From positions 20,132-84,131 of the forward strand of contig JAUXTH010000150.1 in NCBI GenBank assembly GCA_030679035.1: 64,000 nt of DNA, written 5' to 3'. Both the position numbers and the translations under genes were made by a program. The notes under the pieces are model-generated. The model was not told the origin of the DNA. It ran no database searches and saw only the letters and a list, made by a program, of their open reading frames with translations. Below are positions 47,840-56,933 of the stretch, piece by piece. The number at the start of each line of letters is the position of its first letter. The first letter of the stretch is position 1. Source of the DNA: Methylobacter sp. GTDB lineage: Bacteria; Pseudomonadota; Gammaproteobacteria; Methylococcales; Methylomonadaceae.

Positions 47840-48329
47840 CGGCTAAAGCGGGGGTAGGGTTTTGATAAATGGCGCCGCGTTGCTTGAAACAGCGGTTGCT
47901 GAACAGGATTTCCTTGTCGAAACCGCTTAAGCCGCAAGCGTCAACGAGCTGTTCCAGTTGGTTTAACACGGTGACCCTGTCTTTGCCGTGAATCATGCAA
48001 TACAGGTTATACGGCCATTCCGGCTGCCTGGGGCGCTGGTAACAGAGCGTCACAAACGAAAACCGGCTGATATGCCCGCCCAGTTGTTTAATCAGGTTAT
48101 CCGGTACATTCCAGACGATCATCGCATTGGCGCGGTAACCCAGTTGCCGGTGCTTGACGATAACGCCCATGCGTTTGATCAGGCCTTGTTGTTTAAGCCG
48201 GGTTAGGCGCTCGATCACTTCGGTTTCGGGCATGTCGCAAAGCCGACCGATTTCGGCATAAGGCCTGGGGCAAATCGGCAGGCCCAGCTGAACATATTCA
48301 AGCAGTTGGCGGTCTTTGACATCAAGCAT
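47832..48329 (-). CDS. nirL: Siroheme decarboxylase subunit NirL
   Basis: The 165-residue protein has LDVKDRQLLEYVQLGLPICP, ERLTRLKQQGLIKRMGVIVK, RQLGYRANAMIVWNVPD and VTLCYQRPRQPEWPYNLYCM, which parallels NirH. It overlaps nirD (heme d1) by eight bases at its start and nirG by eight at its end. The CYQRPR block contrasts with HNYxRxH in NirD/NirG and identifies the NirL/NirH type. Confidence 0.88.
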   Translation of the reverse strand: MLDVKDRQLLEYVQLGLPICPRPYAEIGRLCDMPETEVIERLTRLKQQGLIKRMGVIVKHRQLGYRANAMIVWNVPDNLIKQLGGHISRFSFVTLCYQRPRQPEWPYNLYCMIHGKDRVTVLNQLEQLVDACGLSGFDKEILFSNRCFKQRGAIYQNPTPALADG

Positions 48330-48780
48330 TATTCAGGTCCAGCTTAAAGCCCAAATCAATGAAAAAATCATCCAGCATCGGCAGCAGCATGGCTGGGTAG
48401 GATGTTTCCCGTTCTATTGAGCCGATCACAGTGCGCAAATGCTCGGCATCGGAAGCGATGACCACAAACCAGAGGTTAAGCCGGTGTTCGCGCTCATAAT
48501 TATGATTGACCTCGGGGTAAGCGCTGATTTTATCGGCAACAGCCTGCAGGTGTTGTTCAGGCACAGCCATTGCGACCAGGGCGCTGACGCCGATATGGTT
48601 TGGAGGAATAACCGGGCCTATGCGGCTGATAAAATTGTTGTCGTTCAGCTCGGTAAATGCCGATAAAACCTCGTCTTCGGTTACGCCCAGCGCATCGGCG
48701 ATGTCCTGATAAGGCCGTGGCGATAGCGGAAAGTCGTGCTGGTAGTCGTTTAGCAGCTGTTTGTGTAGGGGGGATAGCAT
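48322..48780 (-). CDS. nirD: Siroheme decarboxylase subunit NirD (heme d1 pathway)
   Basis: The 152-residue protein starts MLSPLHKQLLNDYQHDFPLS and carries EDEVLSAFTELNDNNFISRI, GPVIPPNHIGVSALVAMAVP and NHNYEREHRLNLWFVVIASD. The symbol is shared by convention with the unrelated nitrite reductase subunit at 2923-3306. The ATG at 48780 is preferred over a GTG at 48813 that lies in repetitive sequence, although no clear ribosome site precedes it. It follows nirF after a repeat-filled gap of about 185 bases. Confidence 0.85.
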   Translation of the reverse strand: MLSPLHKQLLNDYQHDFPLSPRPYQDIADALGVTEDEVLSAFTELNDNNFISRIGPVIPPNHIGVSALVAMAVPEQHLQAVADKISAYPEVNHNYEREHRLNLWFVVIASDAEHLRTVIGSIERETSYPAMLLPMLDDFFIDLGFKLDLNNA

Positions 48781-48908
48781 ATTTGGTATTAAAAAATGGC
48801 ACACGGATGACACGGATTAAACGGATACGCACGGATTAAAAGCGCATGACATACGTGACTAAAATCCGCGTAAATCAGCCTAATCCGCGTCATCCGTCGA
48901 CTGCATGG

Positions 48909-48946
48909 ATGCAGGAGGTAGAGCAACGCATGGAGCAGTTGCCGAG
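48909..48946. repeat. 38-base dispersed repeat, copy 2
   Basis: It is identical to 7936-7973. It stands in the nirF-nirD gap, beside an ACACGGATGACACGGATTAA...TAATCCGCGTCATCCGT inverted repeat at about 48802-48896. Confidence 0.7.
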
Positions 48947-48964
48947 TTCTATTAGATTTTTCTG

Positions 48965-50128
48965 TCATAAGCCGATTTTATGCGCGCGCGAGCTAAAGAA
49001 TATGCCGTTGGGTTTGTTGGCGGGCAGGCGGGTGATTTCCTGCAAGGTTTCCGTGTCGTAAACCACCAGTTGGTTATCGTCTCTTAGCGCAATCCAGACT
49101 TGTTCGCCGCGTGGGGTGAATTCCATGTGCAGAACGCCTTTTCCTGGCGACAAGGTTTTGCTAAGGGACAGGTCTTTGACATCAATAACCTGCAATTGAT
49201 TATTGTCGGGGAAAGCAAAGTTAACCCAGACTTGCCGCGCATCGGGCCTTGCCATCACAAAAACCGGTTGTCCGGCGACCGCTATGGTGTCATGCAGTTC
49301 CCAGGTGTTTTTGTCGATGACCAGAACCTTGTGCTGGCCTATTGCGGGCGCAAATACATAGTCACCGGCTACCGCCCAGCCTTCAAGATGCGGCATTTTA
49401 TAAACGGGTAGTTTTTCATCGTCTTTGCCGTAGTCGGGCAGTATGTGTTTGACTCCGGCATCAAGATTCCATAAATCCAGCAGCGCCAAGCCGGGTTCGC
49501 CAAACAAACCGGCAATGTAATAATGACCATCCGGCGACATTAACGCGTCGTAAGGCTGCTTGCCGATGTCCTTAAATTTTTTAATGACCGGCGCTTTGGG
49601 ATTTTTAAAGTCGGCCATCCAGATTTCACCGGCATCGAACAGACTGAATACAAAGCGCTGTCCGGGCGCATCAACCAAACCGACCACTTTGGAGCGCAAT
49701 CCATCGCCATAGCTGGAGGGAATATCGGCGACCAGTTCCAGCGTGTCGGATGAAAAAACCTTGATGCCGCCGGGCGTGTAGTTGGATACGGCGATCAATT
49801 TACCGTCCTGGGAAATCGCTCCGCCGATGCTGTTGCCAGCCTGGATGATGCGCTTGTCGATGGCATCCTTTAGCATGTCGATTTTGGTCAAGCCGCCGTC
49901 CCGGCCGAAAACATAGGCGTAACGCTGGTCGCGGGAGAAAACCACGGAAGCGTGGGACAAGTCGCCCAGCTTTTCGATTTTGGCTAAGCGTTTATGCTTG
50001 GTGGTGTTGATGATCAGCGCATTGCCGTCTTCCCGTTCGATGACGATGCCCAGGTCGCCGGTGGCGCGCAGATCTGCGATGGCGTTGAAGGAGAATAGTA
50101 AGGCTAGAAAGGGGAGTAGTTTTTTCAT
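48965..50128 (-). CDS. nirF: Heme d1 biosynthesis protein NirF
   Basis: The 387-residue periplasmic beta-propeller has a signal peptide (MKKLLPFLALLFSFNAIAD) and resembles the d1 domain of cytochrome cd1: DLGIVIEREDGNALIINTTK, SHASVVFSRDQRYAYVFGRD, and the terminal RLPANKPNGIFFSSRAHKIG. NirF acts late in heme d1 formation. The start at 50128 fits the signal peptide; the longer frame runs into the repeat at 50222-50363. Upstream is a 690-base gap with repeats and a dead toxin-antitoxin pair that separates it from nirC. Confidence 0.92.
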   Translation of the reverse strand: MKKLLPFLALLFSFNAIADLRATGDLGIVIEREDGNALIINTTKHKRLAKIEKLGDLSHASVVFSRDQRYAYVFGRDGGLTKIDMLKDAIDKRIIQAGNSIGGAISQDGKLIAVSNYTPGGIKVFSSDTLELVADIPSSYGDGLRSKVVGLVDAPGQRFVFSLFDAGEIWMADFKNPKAPVIKKFKDIGKQPYDALMSPDGHYYIAGLFGEPGLALLDLWNLDAGVKHILPDYGKDDEKLPVYKMPHLEGWAVAGDYVFAPAIGQHKVLVIDKNTWELHDTIAVAGQPVFVMARPDARQVWVNFAFPDNNQLQVIDVKDLSLSKTLSPGKGVLHMEFTPRGEQVWIALRDDNQLVVYDTETLQEITRLPANKPNGIFFSSRAHKIGL

Positions 50129-50221
50129 AAAAAGTGTTAATAATGAAAACGGCTGACTGTTATTTTTTGGCTGATTGTTTTGCTGGTTTGTAGCCCTCAC
50201 AGCAGAAGCATTTAAACAACG

Positions 50222-50363
50222 CGTCATCCCGGCAGGGATTGCCGGGATCCAGAAGCCATGGATGGCAATAGCAAAATAAGCATTAGGTCTCGACATAGGG
50301 GGCGTTGAATCAAGTATTCACATCCCTGTGCTCTGGATTCCGGCAATCCCTGCCGGAATGACG
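50222..50363. repeat. CATCCCGGCAGGGATTGCCGGGAT-type inverted repeat
   Basis: CGTCATCCCGGCAGGGATTG (from 50222) is the imperfect complement of the stretch ending at 50363 (CTGGATTCCGGCAATCCCTG followed by CCGGAATGACG). The element sits where the yoeB coding sequence is cut off. Confidence 0.75.
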
Positions 50364-50415
50364 GTGTCCCGTAGGCACTTGTGTATAACGATGGGCATAC
50401 CGCAAGGGAACGGGT

Positions 50416-50454
50416 GTAATCTTCCCAGGCGTCGTCCGTAAACAGGATATTCAT
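50416..50454 (-). pseudogene. yoeB toxin remnant (first 13 codons)
   Basis: The ATG at 50454 overlaps the yefM stop by four bases, the normal arrangement. The frame begins MNILFTDDAWEDY, the conserved YoeB start, and then runs into unrelated sequence (TRSLAVCPSL) next to the repeat at 50222-50363. The catalytic C-terminus is gone. Confidence 0.7.
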
Positions 50455-50705
50455 TCCTCAATCAATTCCTTTTGCATCAGCTGTCCGTTCCGCGCTTTGT
50501 CCAGCGAACTCAGCAGTCTTTGGGCATTGGCCGGGTTCGATAATAAATAATGCGTTTCCTGTCATGCGTTAAAGTCAGCCAATGACAAAATAACTACTGG
50601 ATTATTATCTTCAGGGTTTACGATGCAGGGCTCATGGTCTTGACAAGCTTTTTGACAAAGCTGGTCAAGATTCTGTTGGGCTTCTTTAAAAAAAACGCTT
50701 TGCAT
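50451..50705 (-). pseudogene. yefM antitoxin with premature TGA
   Basis: The frame MQSVFFKEAQQNLDQLCQKA continues to LSLADFNA, a TGA at 50562-50564, then QETHYLLSNPANAQRLLSSL and a C-terminus ending QKELIEE, 84 codons in all. In YefM/Phd antitoxins the position after DFNA is Trp, so TGG has become TGA. The rest is intact, so the loss is recent or due to a sequencing error. It faces a truncated yoeB. Confidence 0.75.
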
Positions 50706-50820
50706 AAAGATTATCCTGGATAAAGGTAACAATTACTTTGGCGGGGTATTTGGAAGGTTTCGTCATTACAATCTATTGCATTGTCCTTGCGCCAAATATG
50801 GGGATGACATGGAATCGATT

Positions 50821-51141
50821 TTAATGTTCAGGCTTACGCAAAATCCCAACCAGCCAAGCCGCTTCATCCCGATTCATAAACGGTTGCCAAGGCGGCATGG
50901 CGGTACCAGGGCGTCCGTTAAGAATGGTTGCAACCAGAAAATCGTCCGGCTTTCCGGCCAATGCTTCGGGCAACAGGGCAGGGCCAAGGCCGCCTTTTAA
51001 TGTCAAACCATGACACGCTCCGCAATCATGATTGAGTATGTTGCGGAGTGCGCTTTGTCTGTCCGGTGAGGGCTCACCGGCTAAACTGGTTTTAGCCAAA
51101 ACAGCTGTAATGACCCACACTAAAACCAGTAGTTTGTTCAT
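50821..51141 (-). CDS. nirC: Small cytochrome c NirC (c55X type)
   Basis: The 106-residue periplasmic protein has a signal peptide ending TSLAG, a heme c site DCGACHGLTLKGGLGPAL, and the Met-ligand region GTAMPPWQPFMN. This pattern (CxxCHGLxLKGGLGP) is that of NirC/cytochrome c55X, which supplies electrons during cytochrome cd1 maturation. It is five bases downstream of another cytochrome gene. Confidence 0.88.
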   Translation of the reverse strand: MNKLLVLVWVITAVLAKTSLAGEPSPDRQSALRNILNHDCGACHGLTLKGGLGPALLPEALAGKPDDFLVATILNGRPGTAMPPWQPFMNRDEAAWLVGILRKPEH

Positions 51142-51146
51142 GGATC

Positions 51147-51452
51147 TTACTGTTTTAACTTGGCATAGTACGCCGCAACATTACCAATGTCGTCATCGCT
51201 TAAGGAACCGGCGATAGCATTCATAATGTCGGACTTGCGGGTTTTATCCCGGTACTGTTTGAGCGCCGTTTTCAAGTAATCCATATCGCGTCCGGCCAGC
51301 GGCGGGAAAGGCGCGTCAGCTGAAGGCATTCTGATGCCGTGACATTGCGAACAAACCGCCGCCGCTTTGGCCTCGCCTGCATAAATGCTCGCCGCATTGA
51401 CGCTTTGGGCAGCGCCCAGTATCAATAATCCTGAAAGAACGCTTAGTCTCAT
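51147..51452 (-). CDS. Class I cytochrome c (c553/c4-like)
   Basis: The 101-residue periplasmic protein has a signal peptide (LSVLSGLLILGAAQSVNAA) and one heme site AVCSQCHGIRMPSADAPFPP, with the Met ligand likely in KSDIMNAIAGSLSDDDI. It resembles small class I cytochromes that feed electrons to cd1-type nitrite reductase, as NirM does. Its ATG shares one base with the stop of the cd1 gene (TAATG), so expression is coupled. Confidence 0.85.
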   Translation of the reverse strand: MRLSVLSGLLILGAAQSVNAASIYAGEAKAAAVCSQCHGIRMPSADAPFPPLAGRDMDYLKTALKQYRDKTRKSDIMNAIAGSLSDDDIGNVAAYYAKLKQ

Positions 51453-53032
51453 TATTTTGCCCCTTTCATCTCGTCAGAAGAAAGACCGCGAGTCATGTAT
51501 CTGACGCGGCCGTGAGAGAATATGCCGGCAGGGCTTTCCATCTGTACGGAAGCCACTTTTTGTAAGGATGAGGAGTCATAGACGACGACTTCGTCACCGC
51601 TGTAACCGGCGCTGACATACAGGAACTTGCCGTCGGCGCTGTATTCAGGGAAATAAGCATGTCCGCCTACATCCAGGGTTTTAACGACTTCCAGGGTTTT
51701 CTTGTCGATCAGCTGGATGGTGCGGGCGCGACGGTCCTTAGAGATAATGTCCACCGCGACATAAGGCGCATTGGCATGAGCGGCAGGAGATTCGGTGCCG
51801 CCGGAAACAGGAACCTGTTTAACCACTTCCATTTTGTCCAGATCCCATACGCTGACCACCATTTTGTCGCAGTCGCCAAAATTGGTGCCAAAACCCAGTG
51901 TACGGCCGTCAACTTCAACCACGGAGCCGCCGCCGACATGAGGCACGCAACCGGCTTCCAGTTTTTTGATGATTTTGCGGTCTTTTAAATCAATCGCAGT
52001 CACGATGCTGTCGTCATAAGAAGCAACCATCAATTTGCTGCCGCCATGGGACAGGAATGCATCATGCAAATGGCGTCCGACTTTTTCGATTTTGGTGACC
52101 GGGAAGCCTTCTTTTAAATCAACCACCCAAACTTGGCCGGCGTTTTCCAGCGCTATCGCAAAAATATCGGCAAACGGTGTGCCGATGATCATGCCGGAAT
52201 CGGAAGAAACCATTTTGCCGTCCGGATCGACGCCTTCCAGTTCAAAGGTTTTCAAGGGTTCCAAGGTGTCGGCATCAAGAATGACGGCGTTGTGCGGTAC
52301 GTAAGATCCCGCCATGATGTATTTGCCGTCGCGGGAGACGCCCAAGCCGGGACCGTTGAATCCGGTTTTGACGCTACGCACGGCTTGCATGGAGTACAAA
52401 TCGACTTTGAAAATTTCCGCAGTATCGGTTTTTACATAAGCCCAGCGCGGGTTGGCGGGGTTGTAGTCGATGATATGTGCGGCGGTGCCTGTAGGAATTT
52501 CACCGATTTGTTTATGGGTGACGCTGTTGATGAATACCGCTTTGGAGCCTGAGCCGCGCCCGTATTTGCCGCGAGCCGCCACACCGATCACATCATCCAT
52601 GCTGTTGATTTGATAGGTCGGCTTTGCGGGCAGGGTGCTTTCGTCTTTGACATAGACTTTGATCGACGACTTGATGTCGTCAATCGTCCAGGCCGGATTG
52701 GCCTGTTTTGGCGTGGTTTGCAGGTGTTTGACCAAGCCGCGGATTTCGTCATCCGATAAACGGCCATAGAACGGAGGCATCAAGGTGTCGAAACTTCCGG
52801 TCATGATCAGGCTGCGTAAAGCCGTAGGGCTGCGGCCTTTCAGACTGTCGGCATTCAATCCCGGAGCAATAAACCCGCCGTGATCCGAGCCGTGACAGCT
52901 GGCGCAATTGTCCTCGTATAACTGGTGCATGTTTTTGGATGTATCAGAGGTTGCCTGTGCGCCAAGAGGCAAAATGAGCGAGGCCAAGCCGATAAGGATT
53001 GATTTGGGTAGGCGGTTTTTTGTAATAAGCAT
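51452..53032 (-). CDS. nirS: Cytochrome cd1-type protein (NirS/NirN family)
   Basis: The 526-residue periplasmic protein has a signal peptide (ILIGLASLILPLGAQATS), an N-terminal cytochrome c domain with LYEDNCASCHGSDHGGFIAP, and an eight-bladed d1 propeller with GTAAHIIDY (proximal heme d1 His), GRHLHDAFLSHGG (matching the His369 region of Pseudomonas NirS) and VPHVGGGSVVEV. The segment corresponding to NirS His327 reads GTPFADIFAI with no His, so nitrite reductase activity is uncertain and a NirN-like role or a divergent NirS is possible. The ATG at 53032 follows GGAG. It heads the heme d1 operon. Confidence 0.75.
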   Translation of the reverse strand: MLITKNRLPKSILIGLASLILPLGAQATSDTSKNMHQLYEDNCASCHGSDHGGFIAPGLNADSLKGRSPTALRSLIMTGSFDTLMPPFYGRLSDDEIRGLVKHLQTTPKQANPAWTIDDIKSSIKVYVKDESTLPAKPTYQINSMDDVIGVAARGKYGRGSGSKAVFINSVTHKQIGEIPTGTAAHIIDYNPANPRWAYVKTDTAEIFKVDLYSMQAVRSVKTGFNGPGLGVSRDGKYIMAGSYVPHNAVILDADTLEPLKTFELEGVDPDGKMVSSDSGMIIGTPFADIFAIALENAGQVWVVDLKEGFPVTKIEKVGRHLHDAFLSHGGSKLMVASYDDSIVTAIDLKDRKIIKKLEAGCVPHVGGGSVVEVDGRTLGFGTNFGDCDKMVVSVWDLDKMEVVKQVPVSGGTESPAAHANAPYVAVDIISKDRRARTIQLIDKKTLEVVKTLDVGGHAYFPEYSADGKFLYVSAGYSGDEVVVYDSSSLQKVASVQMESPAGIFSHGRVRYMTRGLSSDEMKGAK

Positions 53033-53104
53033 TATGTTTGGCTCCAATGTAGTGTTGAATCAATATTATCGTGTATGACTGAAAAGCTCAAGTAATCATG
53101 CTTG

Positions 53105-54427
53105 TTAATGCGAGAAAAAATTCATAGTCTCTGCAATTTGTTGTTTAGCATCATGCAGTAGTTGTAACGACATTTCCGGCGTTAAAGGTTGGTGTTCCAG
53201 TTTTTGGAAGGCGGGCAGAGTGATCAGTAATGGCAGATCGGCTTTGCCGGGAGATGTCAGAAGGTTGTGATATTTTGCCAATAATACAATGTCACTCAGA
53301 TTGAGATCTTCCGTGGTGCTGGTAAACCAGTTTGCCGATTGCAAGGGAATTTGTCTTAATTTATCAGGAAATCCCCAGGCATCCAAAATAATAGAACCGA
53401 TCTGTCCTTGTATTTCGTTTATGCAAAGATCAATATCCGCTGATTGGTAAGTGCCTTCCGGTGAGTTGTCGGCAAACGTCAAAATCGGCAGCGCACCGAT
53501 ATTATGCAACAGCCCGGCAAGCAGCGCTTCGTCAGGATCCACTTTCTGTGTCAGCTGGGCCAGGGTATGACTGATACTGGAAACCTTGATGCTTTGTAAC
53601 CAGTTGTGTTGGATTAGTTTTTTTGTGACTTTGTTTTTGCTTGTGGTCAGGTTTTTCATGCTGAAAGCCGTCACCAGATTGCGCGTGGTCGTCAGTCCCA
53701 GACGGTTGATCGCATCAAAGCAATTACTGATTGGGGTCACTGGCCTGTAAACAGGGCTGTTGACGACCTGGATCAGTTTGGCGGAAATGACCGGATCCAG
53801 GTTAACTATTTTGACGATGTCGGCAACATCGCAATCCTGCTGGATAGCGATGCGCAGCTTTAATGCAATATCGGGGAAACTGGGGATTTTAAGTTCCCCC
53901 TCAGTGAAATGCTGGTAAAAACGGTTAAAAAACGGATTGTCTTGAAGGGACTCGGAAATTTTCAGTTCATTGTCCAAGGGGGCAAAAGTAGATTGGTCTG
54001 GCTGAAGGATAGCCTTGGAAAGATAGATCACGGTCACGTCCGATCCGGCAATCGCTGTAAAATAATGCAGCTTACCTGCGGACAAAGGATACAGCGCTTT
54101 AAAAGTGTGGGAGTTTATTTCAAGCCCGGAACCGTTATCGGCTTCCATGTAGATATTGCCTTTAACGATGTATATCAGCGAGTCTACTTCGGTGCCCCTG
54201 TTAAAAACGATAGCGCCCGGCGCAAAACTGGCGGCGGTAATCTTTAACTTTTGTATTTCTTCTTCGGTCAGTAGTTGGGCAACCGGCATCAGTCTTTTTA
54301 AAAATGAGACTGGGATATTGAGATTTTTTATTGCTGTAGGTTCCTTGGCATGGGCAAGTGGAATATTCGATTTAGCATTGCCAGATGACTGCTTGGGTGT
54401 TTTTTTCTTGAAAATATCCCAGAACAT
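53105..54427 (-). CDS. HDOD-domain protein with N-terminal cyclic-nucleotide-binding-like domain
   Basis: The 440-residue soluble protein has an N-terminal cNMP-type beta-barrel (GAIVFNRGTEVDSLIYIVKG) followed by an HDOD domain (IPSFPDIALKLRIAIQQDCD, LDPVISAKLIQVVNSPVYRP, AINRLGLTTTRNLVTAF, LLAGLLHNIGALPIL). HDOD proteins are signalling scaffolds related to HD phosphohydrolases but usually without catalysis. It lies upstream of the cd1 gene on the same strand, with a 72-base gap, and could be co-transcribed. The ligand is unknown. Confidence 0.88.
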   Translation of the reverse strand: MFWDIFKKKTPKQSSGNAKSNIPLAHAKEPTAIKNLNIPVSFLKRLMPVAQLLTEEEIQKLKITAASFAPGAIVFNRGTEVDSLIYIVKGNIYMEADNGSGLEINSHTFKALYPLSAGKLHYFTAIAGSDVTVIYLSKAILQPDQSTFAPLDNELKISESLQDNPFFNRFYQHFTEGELKIPSFPDIALKLRIAIQQDCDVADIVKIVNLDPVISAKLIQVVNSPVYRPVTPISNCFDAINRLGLTTTRNLVTAFSMKNLTTSKNKVTKKLIQHNWLQSIKVSSISHTLAQLTQKVDPDEALLAGLLHNIGALPILTFADNSPEGTYQSADIDLCINEIQGQIGSIILDAWGFPDKLRQIPLQSANWFTSTTEDLNLSDIVLLAKYHNLLTSPGKADLPLLITLPAFQKLEHQPLTPEMSLQLLHDAKQQIAETMNFFSH

Positions 54428-54676
54428 GATGTTGGAAAATTCCTATAGTAAAGTCAGATTTGTTTCAGCCATAACAAGCAATATACAACGAATTTGTGAG
54501 GAAAGCATTTCCTGATGGTGGAATCCAAATGATTTAAGCGAGTCGCTGGTGCCGATTTTCTATGGGCACAAAAAATACGAGCTTATTCCGGCTGGCGGCT
54601 CAATACTATCAGTAATGTACCCAATTGAAACTCTCCCGTAGTTATGTTGAAATCATAAGTCGTATTGCTGGAGAAA

Positions 54677-54733
54677 ACTTGTTCCGTTCGGTTTTCGACA
54701 AGGCTTTTCTTAGCGTAGCCGAACGGAACAAGT
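54677..54733. repeat. ACTTGTTCCGTTCGG inverted repeat
   Basis: The 15-base arm at 54677-54691 is perfectly complementary to 54719-54733. With the next repeat it fills the 54428-54946 intergenic region, where I see no gene. Confidence 0.75.
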
Positions 54734-54810
54734 CTTAACTTGAGCGATAGTTGCAAAGCTGGTCAAAGTAATAAACGTATCTGTTTTAAAAGGCAGGGAA
54801 AATCATAAAT

Positions 54811-54892
54811 GGAGCCGCGACTTTAGTCGCGCATGAGCGCTCATGTATAAGCTGTGAGAATGAGCCATCACCGCGACTGAAGTCGCGGCTCC
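54811..54892. repeat. GGAGCCGCGACTTTAGTCGCG inverted repeat
   Basis: GAGCCGCGACTTTAGTCGCG near 54812-54831 is matched by the complement at 54872-54892. Each arm is itself a short palindrome (CGCGACT...AGTCGCG), a classic REP-type arrangement. Confidence 0.75.
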
Positions 54893-54946
54893 AAATGCCC
54901 TGAAATTTAATGCCGATACCAATAAAACATCCCCGGAGCATTATCA

Positions 54947-55639
54947 ATGAAAGGTCTGCAACGCATGATGAAGGGCATTGAAATGGAAGTTAACCTGACG
55001 CGTCACCTGATCGGCAAGGATGTGTTGGATGACCGGGTCATGGCGGCCATTAAGCAAGTGCCGCGACATGAGTTCTTGCCGGCGGATTTTCGCTTCCTTG
55101 CCTACGATAACGGCCCTGCGCCGATCGGTTCGGGGCAAACCATTTCCCAGCCCTATATCGTTGCCTTGATGAGCGATTTATTGGACACCAAGCCCACCGA
55201 TACTATTCTGGAAATAGGCACCGGTTCCGGCTATCAGACGGCCATCCTTTCCAAATTAGTCAAACAGGTTTATTCTCTGGAGATAATCGAAGAATTGTCT
55301 ACCCAAGCGACTCGCCGGCTTAAAAAGCTGGGCTACGATAATGTCACGGTACGCAACGGCGACGGCAGTTTCGGTTGGCCGGAACATGCGCCCTATGACG
55401 GCATCATCGTAACCGCCGCTGCCGCTTATATTCCCCAGCCTTTGATTGATCAATTGAAGGTTGGCGCCCGGCTGGTCATACCGGTAGGTTTACCTTACAG
55501 CTATCAGGAACTGATGGTCGTAGAAAAAAAGGCCGACGGCAAAGTCGAGGCCCGCAATATTCTTGGCGTTAGTTTTGTACCACTAGTCTCCGGCTGCGAC
55601 GTGGAAGCAAAAAACTTAGGTGAACAGCATGATCAATAA
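54947..55639 (+). CDS. pcm: Protein-L-isoaspartate O-methyltransferase
   Basis: The 230-residue enzyme repairs isoaspartyl residues using S-adenosylmethionine. Motifs include [40 protein letters not shown] and the SAM-binding [20 protein letters not shown]. The ATG follows CCGGAGC. It overlaps the adenosylhomocysteinase gene by 11 bases, which links methylation with removal of its inhibitory product. This pairing is unusual and described under findings. Confidence 0.93.
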   Translation: MKGLQRMMKGIEMEVNLTRHLIGKDVLDDRVMAAIKQVPRHEFLPADFRFLAYDNGPAPIGSGQTISQPYIVALMSDLLDTKPTDTILEIGTGSGYQTAILSKLVKQVYSLEIIEELSTQATRRLKKLGYDNVTVRNGDGSFGWPEHAPYDGIIVTAAAAYIPQPLIDQLKVGARLVIPVGLPYSYQELMVVEKKADGKVEARNILGVSFVPLVSGCDVEAKNLGEQHDQ

Positions 55640-56894
55640 TCGCTATGACATAAAAGATTTATCGCTGGCCGACCAGGGACGTGATCGTATCGACTGGGCG
55701 CTGACCGAAATGCCGGTATTGCGCGCCATCCATGAACGTTTCGCCAACGAACGGCCATTGGCGGGGGCGCGGATCAGCGGCTGCCTGCACATCACGACGG
55801 AAACCGCCAACCTCGCCCGCACCTTGAAAGCGGGCGGCGCGGAGCTGGTGTTATGCGCCAGCAATCCCTTAAGCACCCAGGATGATGTCGCTGCCGCGCT
55901 GGTGCAGCATTATCAGATTCCCACCTTTGCTATTTGCGGCGATGACAGCGGCACTTATTACCAGCATATCGCCAACGCTCTGGAACACCGGCCGCAACTG
56001 ACTATGGACGACGGCGCGGATTTGGTCAGCGAGTTGCACAAGAACCGTAGCGATTTGTTGGACGAGGTTATCGGCGGCACCGAAGAAACCACCACCGGCG
56101 TAATTCGGCTGCGGGCGATGGCGGCAGATGGCGCGCTCAAATTTCCGGTGATAGCGGTCAACGATGCGATGACCAAGCACCTGTTCGATAACCGTTACGG
56201 CACCGGCCAAAGCACGCTGGACGGGATTATCCGCGCCACCAACATACTGCTGGCCGGAAAAGCTTTCACGGTTGCAGGCTACGGCTGGTGCGGGCGCGGC
56301 ATTGCGATGCGCGCCAAAGGCCACGGTGCGCAAGTCATCATCACCGAAGTCGAGCCGTTGAGAGCGCTGGAAGCCGCGATGGACGGTTTCCGCGTCATGC
56401 CCATGCTGGAAGCTGCCGCTATTTCGGATTTTATTGTTACCGCAACCGGCGACAAGCACGTGCTGGATCACGCGCATTTTGACGTTATCAAAGACGGCTG
56501 CGTAATCGCCAATTCCGGGCATTTCAATGTTGAAATCAACATCCCGGCGCTGGAAAAACTGGCCGTAAAAAAACACCGGCCGCGAACCAGCGTCGAGGCC
56601 TATCAGCTGAAAGACGGCCGTACCATAAGGCTGCTGGCCGAAGGGCGGCTGGTCAACCTGGCTGCCGCAGAAGGCCATCCGGCAACGGTCATGGATATGA
56701 GTTTTGCCAATCAGGCTTTGAGCATTGTCTATTTGTGGCGGCAGGGCAGGGATCTTGAAAACGAAGTGCATCCGGTGCCGGCCGATATAGATCAACAGGT
56801 CGCGGTGATGAAGCTGGCGGCGATGGGCTTGACTATCGACAGGTTAAGTCCGGAACAACAGGCGTATCTGACGTCATGGAAAGAAGGTACATGA
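55629..56894 (+). CDS. ahcY: Adenosylhomocysteinase
   Basis: The 421-residue enzyme hydrolyses S-adenosylhomocysteine to adenosine and homocysteine, using bound NAD. It has [40 protein letters not shown], the catalytic [20 protein letters not shown] and NAD-binding [19 protein letters not shown]. It belongs to the shorter form without the roughly 40-residue insert of many bacterial enzymes. The ATG at 55629 after TTAGGTG is preferred over an in-frame GTG at 55620. Confidence 0.95.
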   Translation: MINNRYDIKDLSLADQGRDRIDWALTEMPVLRAIHERFANERPLAGARISGCLHITTETANLARTLKAGGAELVLCASNPLSTQDDVAAALVQHYQIPTFAICGDDSGTYYQHIANALEHRPQLTMDDGADLVSELHKNRSDLLDEVIGGTEETTTGVIRLRAMAADGALKFPVIAVNDAMTKHLFDNRYGTGQSTLDGIIRATNILLAGKAFTVAGYGWCGRGIAMRAKGHGAQVIITEVEPLRALEAAMDGFRVMPMLEAAAISDFIVTATGDKHVLDHAHFDVIKDGCVIANSGHFNVEINIPALEKLAVKKHRPRTSVEAYQLKDGRTIRLLAEGRLVNLAAAEGHPATVMDMSFANQALSIVYLWRQGRDLENEVHPVPADIDQQVAVMKLAAMGLTIDRLSPEQQAYLTSWKEGT

Positions 56895-56933
56895 AACACT
56901 TGTCGCCTCATTAAACGGGCTGGAGCAATAGCT

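Noticed and set aside
53033..53104. FNR/DNR box before the cd1 gene (TTGAATCAATAT)
   Set aside because: The half-sites lack the four-base spacer of the TTGAT-N4-ATCAA consensus.
54800..54946. SAH riboswitch ahead of pcm-ahcY
   Set aside because: The GC-rich structure is a symmetrical REP-type inverted repeat and does not show the conserved SAH riboswitch core.
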